Assembly (NCBI GenBank): GCA_964443885.1
Contig: CAYUES010000015.1
Coordinates: forward strand, 1-19,962
Reading direction: 5' to 3'
Length of the DNA stretch: 19,962 nt
DNA from: OMIS01 sp964443885
Lineage (GTDB): Bacteria; Patescibacteriota; Microgenomatia; UBA1400; PJMF01
A model generated the notes under the pieces. That model was not told the origin of the DNA. It ran no database searches and worked only from the letters and a program-made list of their open reading frames with translations. Below, piece after piece: positions 13,905 to 19,962 of the stretch. The position numbers and the translations under genes were made by a program. Position 1 is the first letter of the stretch; each line of letters begins with the position of its first letter.

Positions 13905-14376
13905 GATTCTCCATAAGATATTTCTTTAACTTATTCACATACTCGATTCTTCTTTTGGGGTCAGACAAGAAGCTTTTCTTGGTAAGCTCCTGATTAAAAA
14001 TATCATTCTCATATCTTGGAAAGATATGAAGGTGGTAGTGAAACGCGTGCTGATCACCTGCTGATTCATTATTTTGGCGAATCGTAATACCATCGCATTC
14101 ATAAACTTCTTTAATGCCTTTGCTCATTAATTTTGAAATACCAAAGATTCGGTGTCCAATTTTTTCTGGTAGATCATAAATGTTCTCGAAGTGTTGATTG
14201 GGAACAATAATGACATGCCCTTCATTACCTTTAATCCAAAACGAATTAAGCCATACACTCACAAGGTCATCACGGAAAACCAAATCTGCTTGTTTGAGCA
14301 GAGTATCTTCATTTTCAACACCTTGATTACCTAAGCAAATTGGACAAATATAGTTTTTTGGAGCACTTGATTTCAT
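13897..14376 (-). CDS. HIT-family hydrolase
   Basis: A 159-residue histidine triad protein acting on nucleoside phosphoramidates or dinucleotide polyphosphates. The catalytic motif is HYHLHIFP with His113, His115 and His117. The upstream strand GNEGHVIIVPNQH (50-62) supplies the other conserved His and VIIVP. N-terminal CPIC (Cys11, Cys14) may bind zinc, as in many HIT proteins. Its ATG overlaps the ComB stop (ATGA), and its end overlaps the Nudix start, so the three are translationally coupled. HIT enzymes that inactivate peptide-nucleotide antibiotics are known, which is of interest next to an MccF-like gene, but a housekeeping role is equally possible. Confidence 0.93.
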   Translation of the reverse strand: MKSSAPKNYICPICLGNQGVENEDTLLKQADLVFRDDLVSVWLNSFWIKGNEGHVIIVPNQHFENIYDLPEKIGHRIFGISKLMSKGIKEVYECDGITIRQNNESAGDQHAFHYHLHIFPRYENDIFNQELTKKSFLSDPKRRIEYVNKLKKYLMENHD

Positions 14377-15044
14377 AATTGAGTGCTCTTAATAATTTTT
14401 CCTTCGTGAACTATTGGAAAGAAATCAAATACATCAGTTTCTAAACTAAGGTGAAAATCATCTTCTGGAAAATTATGATTGTCAGGATCTAGAAAACTTT
14501 TCTGTAACCATTGATGTTGAGTAAGTTTATTTTTAATGGCTTCCATGGCAATAGGCTGTCCATCAGTTAAATGATCTCTAAGGTATTCTGCAAATAACTG
14601 ATCTTCCAAGGCATACATGGGCACGAGTGTTATATCTTGGTTTGGTTGATTCTTTAAATAGCTGAGGATAGCTCCAGCGGTAACGAAACTCCCAAAAATA
14701 ATTTGCTTTGCGTTTTGAGCATTCACGAGCCCTTGTGTTCCAGTTGAGCTACGATGAATAACCTGTTTTCCATAAAGATCTTTTCGTTGTTCTATTTCAC
14801 TAGGAGAGTTACCAACGTCAAAACCTGGAATCTTAATACCTTTGTCTTCACCTACCAGAAGAACATCTGAGTTGGCTTTCTTATAACTAAATGCTTCATC
14901 AGATGTAGATACTGGGATAATAGATTCAACACCAGCATCAAGTAAATAAGCTGAGACAGTAGCAGCTCGCAATACATCAATAATAATTGCAATGTCTTCT
15001 GCCTGTTGTGCTCCTTCAGTACCTTCAATTATTTGTATATTCAT
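14373..15044 (-). CDS. ComB-like 2-phosphosulfolactate phosphatase family protein
   Basis: A 223-residue protein with the ComB signatures: AIIIDVLRAATV (Asp23, Arg26), a GED motif at 65-67, GFDVGNSPSEI (74-84) and RSSTGTQGL (98-106). In methanogens ComB is a Mg2+-dependent acid phosphatase of coenzyme M synthesis; bacterial relatives without that pathway have unknown substrates. No CoM gene is nearby. It is the first gene of a three-gene operon with HIT and Nudix. A TAGAAT -10 box ends 6 nt before its ATG with a TTACAA -35 at 18 bp, implying a leaderless transcript. TGA is its stop codon, so TGA is not recoded here. Confidence 0.85.
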   Translation of the reverse strand: MNIQIIEGTEGAQQAEDIAIIIDVLRAATVSAYLLDAGVESIIPVSTSDEAFSYKKANSDVLLVGEDKGIKIPGFDVGNSPSEIEQRKDLYGKQVIHRSSTGTQGLVNAQNAKQIIFGSFVTAGAILSYLKNQPNQDITLVPMYALEDQLFAEYLRDHLTDGQPIAMEAIKNKLTQHQWLQKSFLDPDNHNFPEDDFHLSLETDVFDFFPIVHEGKIIKSTQL

Positions 15045-15050
15045 ACACCT

Positions 15051-15080
15051 ATTCTACTAGTTGAATAGCTGGTTTTGTAA
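15051..15080 (-). promoter_or_regulatory. Promoter of the ComB-HIT-Nudix operon
   Basis: On the minus strand, TTACAA (15080-15075), an 18-bp spacer and TAGAAT (15056-15051). The ATG follows after 6 nt, so the predicted transcript starts at the start codon. It abuts the divergent promoter-like segment of repeat C. Confidence 0.6.
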
Positions 15081-15254
15081 GCTAAAATGGCTCTAAGACC
15101 TATAACTAACAGAGGTAAACGTTGCGCGGTGAGAATCCCATCCTCCCCGCAACAATCGAAAAGTTCTGGCAGACCCGTCTAATACCGTAGAATGGGTTGA
15201 TGGGGCTTGCTAAATTTCCTTGATTTCAACATTCTTCAGTTTAACAGCCGTGTA
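15080..15254 (+). repeat. Repeat copy C, full 175-bp unit
   Basis: It has the same three parts and exact length as copy B. AGCTAAAATGGCTCT and TATAAC (15101-15106) come first. A more decayed tRNA-like end follows (GGTGAGAATCCCATCCTCCCCG), in which the T-loop TTCGA has been lost. The 106-bp segment at 15149-15254 differs from B at only a handful of positions. It precedes the unrecognised gene split by the assembly gap. Confidence 0.78.
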
Positions 15255-15262
15255 TAAAAATG

Positions 15263-15278
15263 ATATATCATGATATAT
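15263..15278. promoter_or_regulatory. 16-bp perfect palindrome, possible operator
   Basis: ATATATCATGATATAT is a perfect inverted repeat ending 10 bp before the ATG of the next gene. Its position over a likely -10 region (TATATT at 15274-15279) suggests binding of a dimeric regulator. AT-rich chance palindromes are possible. Confidence 0.35.
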
Positions 15279-15288
15279 TTCGATACGA

Positions 15289-16123
15289 ATGCCATTTAAT
15301 TTCCCTTATTCACCATCTGTTGATACTACAAGTGAGATGTTTCGAACTCACTGGAATTATATAAAGTGCTTAAACCATCACTTTTCAAATTTAGACTTGG
15401 CTATACATATTTCTACAAACAGTTATTTAGATCCAGCTATTACATCGCGATTTGAAAGACTCTCTGAAATCACTCACTTAAGCATCGAGTCTGAACTTGA
15501 CGCATGTGAGCAAGAAGTTGCGTATGCTTCAGTCATTGCTCCTTGGATTCCAGTAAAGTGTTATTACAGATTGTATTATTTAGAATCAATTTTCCTTTAT
15601 TATCTTGCTGATGATCACTGTGGTTTCAGAAATGGTGGGCATACAGGAGTAAGAAGATCTTTACTCAATAAACTTAATTCTGGTCAAATAAGTTTTAACA
15701 ATCCTTCTACTGCAGTTCTATCTGAAGTAAGTGTTTGGGAAACGGCCCAGTCATTTAGAACTTCTTCAGGAAGTAATATTGGAACCAGCTATTACATGAN
15801 NNNNNNNNNCAATTAGAAAAAAAATGACTGAATATATAAAAGTTGACTGGATGCAAAAAAATAATATACAAAATTTTAGAACTGTCTCAGCTAGACAAAG
15901 GCGTGACACTCAATTAAAACCAAAACAGTTTTTAATTATTGATTACTTCTACTGGATGAGAATAAAAGCAAATTATCGTGACGTTGACTTCCTTGATTTC
16001 GAACATGATGTTGCAGCACTAGATTCTCATGAATATATTAAGGAATTTGTCGAGACATCTGAAAAATATGCTTCTGCTTTAATTCAATCTACACAGGAAA
16101 TAAGGAGTGCTCGCGGCATTTAG
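15289..16123 (+). CDS. Unrecognised protein, gene interrupted by the assembly gap
   Basis: Two open stretches on the plus strand, 15289-15799 and 15810-16123, are in different frames as written because ten N lie between them. Both are open up to the gap, and together they give one product of about 270 residues. If the true gap length is a multiple of three, including zero, the frame joins cleanly (YYM-T-IRKKM at zero). The N-terminal half has a helical YYRLYYLESIFLYYLADDHCG segment. The C-terminal half has DYFYWMRIKANYRDVDFLDFEHD, which faintly recalls HEPN-type helices, but no catalytic motif can be claimed. It ends overlapping the convergent recombinase gene by 4 bp. Confidence 0.6.
15800..15809. 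other. Assembly gap (10 N)
   Basis: Ten ambiguous bases inside a gene. The length is probably a placeholder rather than a measured size. Confidence 0.95.
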
Positions 16124-17412
16124 ATAACTAACAATTGTCTATGAGAGAGTACAAATTTTGTTTTAATCATCCCCAACACCTCTCTTCTGTCATCCGAGCT
16201 TCCAGTTTTTAAAATATGCTTAATGTAATTGATCGCCATTTCTTCATCATTCGACTTAACGGCTGAAGTTTCAATCTCACCAAGATTTCCTGACAAGAAT
16301 TCTTGATGAAGAACTTCTGATCTCAATCTATGGAACCGCTCTACATCTGATTTTAACTTCTTAGCTATTTTAGTTTTATGAATTTTGATATTTCCTGAAT
16401 TGATGTGAGCAAGCAGTTGTTTGATAAGATCTTCTTCAGTAATGTACGGTTCATCGCAATCATAGTCGACTGATCTTCCGCAGTGGTAGTAGACATGTTT
16501 ATTGAAGCCACCGTATCTGAGCTTTTTATATTTTTCCTCAGCTGTCACTCCGCCTCCGCATGATCCACAGACACAGAGAGTTTTGAATGGAAATTTCTTT
16601 TTGTGCCATTTCTTTGGAGGGGTCAGTAGTTGTTTTTGGACTTTATCCCAGAGTTCCTTTGTTACGAGTGGTTCATGAATTCCCTTGTACCAATCATCGC
16701 CGTATTGAAACTCTCCATAGTAGAAAGGATTTTTTAGCGTGGAGTAGATTTTACTGAGAGCTAATAGCTTGTCATTCTTAGTTTTGAAGTCAATCTCTTT
16801 TAACCATTTTCTAATAGTTCTACCACTATGTCCTTTTTCAGCTACTCGCTTGAAAATTTCCTGGACGACCCAAGCTCTCTCTGGGTCGGGAACTACTTCA
16901 CTAATTCTGTTATTGTTCAGAACGTTTTGATATCCAAGTGGGGCAACTCCTGGGCGAATCCCCATCTCACATTTTGCTTTGAGTCCTCTTTTAACATTAA
17001 TGCCTCTGTTATCATTCTCAAGCTTTGCTTGTGAGCAGAGAATCATGAGTAGGAATTTTTCATTCGGATTATTCTTGAAGCTTTGAGAGTATGTTTTAAT
17101 CTCATGCAGTTTGCCTTGATCCATTAAATCTACCAGTGATCCGAGATCTCCAGCATTACGACTCAATCTATCAGGTGCCCATGTGAGGATCCCATTAAAT
17201 AATCCTTTATCAATGTCATCCAGCAGTTTTACAAATACTGGTCTATTTCCAGATTTCTTTGCAGAATGGCTTTCCTGCCTCATTTCAACTATGTTCAGCT
17301 CTTCACGCTCTGCAAGTGTTTTCATCTCCTTAATTTGAGAATCAATCGACATGGTTTGTCGCTCGTCAGATTCTGAAGATTTGCGGGCATACAGGCAGTA
17401 TTTTATTGGCAT
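16120..17412 (-). CDS. Large serine recombinase / site-specific integrase
   Basis: A 430-residue recombinase. The N-terminal resolvase domain has YCLYARKSSESDERQ with nucleophile Ser12 (family rule: Ser after Y-x-R-x), SIDSQIKEM, and ILTWAPDRLSRNAGDLG with the conserved DRLSR arginines. The recombinase domain follows (RGLKAKCEMGIRPGVAPLGY, about 150-170). Then comes a zinc ribbon (CVCGSCGGG near 280, then YYHCGRSVDYDCD) and a helical C-terminus. I choose the ATG at 17412 because AGGAAAC lies just before it; the ATG at 17436 adds eight residues not seen in the family. It probably integrates the element and would act on att sites near its ends, possibly in repeat C. Confidence 0.93.
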   Translation of the reverse strand: MPIKYCLYARKSSESDERQTMSIDSQIKEMKTLAEREELNIVEMRQESHSAKKSGNRPVFVKLLDDIDKGLFNGILTWAPDRLSRNAGDLGSLVDLMDQGKLHEIKTYSQSFKNNPNEKFLLMILCSQAKLENDNRGINVKRGLKAKCEMGIRPGVAPLGYQNVLNNNRISEVVPDPERAWVVQEIFKRVAEKGHSGRTIRKWLKEIDFKTKNDKLLALSKIYSTLKNPFYYGEFQYGDDWYKGIHEPLVTKELWDKVQKQLLTPPKKWHKKKFPFKTLCVCGSCGGGVTAEEKYKKLRYGGFNKHVYYHCGRSVDYDCDEPYITEEDLIKQLLAHINSGNIKIHKTKIAKKLKSDVERFHRLRSEVLHQEFLSGNLGEIETSAVKSNDEEMAINYIKHILKTGSSDDRREVLGMIKTKFVLSHRQLLVI

Positions 17413-17469
17413 CTTGTTTCCTTTCTTAGGACACAAGGTACCGCGATCTGGTGGGAAGTCTAGCCGCAG

Positions 17470-18549
17470 TTAAGCGAGTGATTCAAAGAGTTTCAGAAGC
17501 TTTTCTTGGGAGAAGTCTTTCAGAGGCCATTGACCAATTCGACCATAGTTTGACTCTGGTACAAGCTTAGTTGCAGGTATTCCAAGCACGTTTTGTATAG
17601 CTTCGATCAATTGATCCTGTTGTTCTGGAGAGTAACACCATAGATCAAGTGTATCGAGCGGTTTCCCACGCATTACTCCTATGCTAATAGCTAAGTCTTT
17701 AAACGAGTCAGTAGCGGGGAGGTTGAAGTACAGATTAATGCTTTTAGCTGATTTATTAGCGGTAACATTTTTTACTGGATAACTACCTTGATTTATTTGA
17801 TCATAGGTTTGCAATATTTCTCTAATTTTGTCTTCAAAACCTATGCTGGCATAGGCAGAGATTAAGTCATCTTGTGTGTAGACTACAGTATCACTGGTAG
17901 TAGCCCCAATACTTTTCTTAACTTCAGCTCCAAATAGTTTTGGAATGGTAATTTCAAATGATTCGTGTTGATAATAATCAAGTTCTACTCCGTAGATATC
18001 AAATTTGCTGTTCTGATTGATGTAGAGAATTAAATCTTTGAGCCTGTCATCCAAACTATCCATGAGTATGACAAATTTGAACTTACCCTCATCAAGATTA
18101 TTTCTCATTCTCTCCAGAACTTTTTCCGTTGTTTCATCAGTAAGATTAAAATAGGTTTGAATTTTTTCAGTAGCCGAACATTGAAAATTACTTTGAGAAT
18201 GCTTGTTAAGCATCATCATAAAGTCTTCAAAGTTGGTTAGATGTTTCCAAAGTGCAGCTCCGTAATCCATGACCTGAGCAACGACTGTTCTTTTATCAGG
18301 ATTTTTGTAGAGCTTTGTTTCTATTAAGTAGAGATTTCCTTCAGCATCCACTCCAATTGCGTCGATTGGTCCACTATTGGTTTGAAATTCACGAGATAGG
18401 AGTACTAACTCAATATCATCTCGTATTTCGTACAGAGGAATAGAGTTGGGGTTATCTAGAATGTATTCCTGCAATCTGTCTTCCAGTCCAAAGGGAGTTG
18501 AATCTACTTTTTGAGCATTTTTTCCATTTTGTGAGACGATGATTGGCAT
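17470..18549 (-). CDS. PD-(D/E)XK nuclease-like protein (NucS/DUF91-type N-terminal domain)
   Basis: A 359-residue protein. Residues 20-80 resemble the NucS/DUF91 nuclease fold: EDRLQEYILDNPNSIP, IELVLLSREFQTNSGPIDAIG with Asp63, then NLYLIETKL with Glu77 and Lys79, completing a D-ExK active site. QVMDYGAALW after it matches the helix that follows in such nucleases. The C-terminal 150 residues are not recognised. A GGAAG lies upstream of the ATG. The gene is divergent from the XRE gene and upstream of the recombinase on the same strand, 57 bp apart. Possible roles are phage DNA processing, repair or defence (inference). Confidence 0.78.
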   Translation of the reverse strand: MPIIVSQNGKNAQKVDSTPFGLEDRLQEYILDNPNSIPLYEIRDDIELVLLSREFQTNSGPIDAIGVDAEGNLYLIETKLYKNPDKRTVVAQVMDYGAALWKHLTNFEDFMMMLNKHSQSNFQCSATEKIQTYFNLTDETTEKVLERMRNNLDEGKFKFVILMDSLDDRLKDLILYINQNSKFDIYGVELDYYQHESFEITIPKLFGAEVKKSIGATTSDTVVYTQDDLISAYASIGFEDKIREILQTYDQINQGSYPVKNVTANKSAKSINLYFNLPATDSFKDLAISIGVMRGKPLDTLDLWCYSPEQQDQLIEAIQNVLGIPATKLVPESNYGRIGQWPLKDFSQEKLLKLFESLA

Positions 18550-18642
18550 ATTTTTGTTCTTTCTTCCTGATCAAATGATAAGCTACAGTTAGCATAAAAT
18601 CAAGGCTAATGCCAGGCTAAATTGCTAACTCTCACTTAGTGG

Positions 18643-18674
18643 TATAAATTGCCTCCTGGCAAAACAATGGAGGC
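18643..18674 (+). promoter_or_regulatory. Promoter -10 and operator-like inverted repeat before the XRE gene
   Basis: TATAAA (18643-18648) is followed directly by GCCTCC (18651-18656), which is inverted as GGAGGC at 18669-18674 with 12 bp between. The right arm includes the Shine-Dalgarno-like GGAGG touching the ATG. Binding there by the gene's own product would block transcription or translation, suggesting autoregulation. Confidence 0.45.
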
Positions 18675-18887
18675 ATGAGAAAAAACGCCAAACTTCCCAA
18701 AGTATTGGGTAAAAAGGTGCAACGCTATCGTAAGAAGACTGGAATGTCTCAAGAGGAAGTAGCCCACAAGGTCGGTATTAGTCGAGCCTATATGGGCTAC
18801 ATTGAGCAAGGTCGCAATGTTCCATCTCTTGAAATCTTGGAGAAGATTGCAAAAGCTATAAAAGTTAAGCTGAGCGACTTGGTTTAG
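18675..18887 (+). CDS. XRE-family helix-turn-helix regulator
   Basis: A 70-residue DNA-binding protein made almost entirely of one Cro/C1-type HTH domain: VQRYRKKTGMSQEEVAHKVG, ISRAYMGYIEQGRNVPSLEIL, then KIAKAIKVKLSDLV. Such small proteins act as phage repressors or antitoxin-type regulators. The start is the ATG at 18675. The Shine-Dalgarno GGAGG ends only 1 nt before it, unusually close, and is part of an inverted repeat. It is divergent from the nuclease-like gene and its stop abuts the terminase stop (TAGCTA across 18885-18890). Confidence 0.93.
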   Translation: MRKNAKLPKVLGKKVQRYRKKTGMSQEEVAHKVGISRAYMGYIEQGRNVPSLEILEKIAKAIKVKLSDLV

Positions 18888-19962
18888 CTACCACCCATAC
18901 GGATCATTTTCTAGATTTCTTACATTAAACCTTGATGATCCGAACTTTCTTGCCGAAGCTCGCTCCAGTGACCTCCAGCTATACATATTGTTTACAAACT
19001 TGACTCTGATAGGACCAGTGCTAATAGAGCTAGGAGTACTTCCTGTTTTGGCATACTCCATCACCTGCAAACAGAGTAAAGTAAAGGCATCTACCAGATC
19101 ATCATGCTTTTCGGCTCCAAAATTAACCATTTGGTTTACTAAGTCAGTTGAACCATCTTTGGGGAAATGAACTTGTCCACGACGTACCCAATATCCAACA
19201 GCCGCTAAACGCTCTAACTTGCTTAAATTACCAATCTGCACATCATGTGCATCTATACCTTCATGCAAAAGCTGTTGAGCTAGAGATTGCTGGTAACTGG
19301 TACTTTCGATAAACAGATGTGTGTCTGGATAGACTTTTTTGAAGTCCATCAGAAAATCTATGGTTTCTCTAAAATTAAGTCTCTCGTTGGTTGGATTGCG
19401 ATCTACGAAAATATGGTACTCGTTGTTATGTCGATAGACCGCTCCCGAAACAATTGCCGTGTAGTCAGCTTTATCATTCTTACTAATCGCCAAGTCCACT
19501 CCAGCCGCTCTGAATTGAAAATATGGTTCCCAACCTGCTGGATAGTTGTCATACCAACGAATATCTTCATACTTAATGAGTTGATCTTCTTCAGGCACGA
19601 TCTTGAGCATATATTCTTGAGTCCAGATTCGCATATCTGCTACACGTTCTTCTAGTTGCTTCACGCTAGCTAGATCAGGAAACTTCTGAGGCCAAGCAAT
19701 TTGTTTCTCGTCATTAATTAGCGGAATGAATAGTTCCTTACCCGATAACTTTTTTGCTCTAATTGACTCTCTGAGAGTTGCCAGGAGTGAGTTTGGATGT
19801 AAGTAGTTTCCAACCATTACAATCTTGGTATTCAAGTCACCCAGAGGAGCGATTTCACTACTATATAGTTCGCGGATACGCTTACGTCCTTCTTTGGTTT
19901 TCACTGAAGATGAATCTTCAATGTCATCACAGATAATTAGGTCAGGTCGGTGCTGTTTATAC
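18888..19962 (-). CDS. Phage terminase large subunit, 3' part (5' end outside window)
   Basis: The packaging motor protein that cuts and translocates phage DNA into the procapsid. The frame is open to the right edge: upstream of a GTG at 19904 it still reads RPDLIICDDIEDSSSV, which is the Walker B motif of the ATPase domain, so the GTG is not the true start. The C-terminal RNase H-like nuclease domain shows its three acidic sites: AAGVDLAISKNDKADYTAIV (Asp), HLFIESTSYQQSLAQQL (Glu) and EKHDDLVDAFTLL (Asp). The Walker A part lies outside. It is convergent with the XRE gene with no spacing. It is the strongest evidence for a phage in this window. Confidence 0.92.
   Translation of the reverse strand, partial: YKQHRPDLIICDDIEDSSSVKTKEGRKRIRELYSSEIAPLGDLNTKIVMVGNYLHPNSLLATLRESIRAKKLSGKELFIPLINDEKQIAWPQKFPDLASVKQLEERVADMRIWTQEYMLKIVPEEDQLIKYEDIRWYDNYPAGWEPYFQFRAAGVDLAISKNDKADYTAIVSGAVYRHNNEYHIFVDRNPTNERLNFRETIDFLMDFKKVYPDTHLFIESTSYQQSLAQQLLHEGIDAHDVQIGNLSKLERLAAVGYWVRRGQVHFPKDGSTDLVNQMVNFGAEKHDDLVDAFTLLCLQVMEYAKTGSTPSSISTGPIRVKFVNNMYSWRSLERASARKFGSSRFNVRNLENDPYGW

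Larger units (their letters stand above)
15289..19962. mobile_element. Probable prophage or phage-derived element (left end, incomplete)
   Basis: It contains a large serine recombinase, a PD-(D/E)XK nuclease-like protein, an XRE regulator with an operator-like repeat and a terminase large subunit. This combination is typical of an integrated temperate phage. The terminase runs off the right edge, so the element continues. The left boundary is not defined; repeat C (15080-15254) is the best candidate. No portal, capsid or tail gene is in the window. Confidence 0.6.

Noticed and set aside
13482..15044. Alternative genetic code (TGA as Gly or Trp)
   Set aside because: TGA serves as the stop of the ComB gene at a normal domain end, and no conserved motif is interrupted by TGA.
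12099..15254. Integron attC sites
   Set aside because: Copy B contains GTTTAAC near its end, which fits an RYYYAAC core. There is no matching GTTRRRY partner in the right order, no tyrosine-type integron integrase, and the sites are joined to tRNA-like ends.
12099..15254. CRISPR array
   Set aside because: The repeats are 106-175 bp, occur three times, and are spaced by 1-2 kb of coding sequence rather than short spacers.
19902..19904. GTG as the true start of the terminase
   Set aside because: The frame continues upstream through a Walker B motif (LIICDDIED) to the window edge.

Overview
The window looks like a chromosomal segment of a Candidate Phyla Radiation (Patescibacteria) bacterium, probably of a Microgenomates/Pacebacteria-like group. 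This placement is an inference from gene content and style. Support comes from the very small genes, a cysteine-free YkgO-type L36, a stand-alone short malic enzyme, a polytopic membrane protein of a kind common in CPR, tRNAs without encoded CCA, and TGA used as a stop, which argues against the recoded CPR lineages. Bases 15800-15809 are N, so this is a scaffold with an assembly gap.

Region 1 (1-9.5 kb) is ordinary core chromosome. It holds the 3' part of a membrane protein, bL36, and a minus-strand run of ABC ATPase, ABC permease, malic enzyme and MsrB. Next come a small hypothetical gene, a Bcp/PrxQ peroxiredoxin, a CPA2 cation/proton antiporter, a 54-residue single-span membrane protein, a YrbG-type Ca2+/Na+ antiporter and two unrecognised membrane-anchored proteins. 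MsrB and Bcp are oxidative repair and defence enzymes. The two antiporters handle ions.

Region 2 (9.5-12.1 kb) has two serine tRNA genes, tRNA-Ser(GGA) on minus and tRNA-Ser(GCU) on plus, on either side of a DUF2207 membrane protein with a poly-glycine tail. Each tRNA is followed by a related structured segment of about 130 bp. Each segment ends in an exact copy of the 3' end of its own tRNA (16 bp and 13 bp). This looks like site-specific insertion at tRNA 3' ends.

Region 3 (12.1-15.3 kb) is the most unusual part. A 106-bp sequence occurs three times without any length change (12099-12204, 13345-13450, 15149-15254), each time directly after a serine-tRNA-like 3' end. Copies B and C are also preceded by a shared promoter-like segment and a miniature T-arm/acceptor remnant, so that each full unit is 175 bp. 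The repeats separate cargo blocks: an S66 (LdcA/MccF-like) carboxypeptidase, then a tightly overlapped ComB-HIT-Nudix operon in the opposite direction, then an unrecognised gene. I read this as an array of cassettes accumulated at a tRNA-Ser locus.

Region 4 (15.3 kb to the end) looks like a prophage or phage-derived element: a large serine recombinase, a PD-(D/E)XK nuclease-like protein, an XRE repressor-like regulator with an operator-like inverted repeat, and a terminase large subunit that runs off the right edge. Several genes in the window have a -10-like hexamer only 6-7 nt before the start codon, suggesting frequent leaderless mRNAs.
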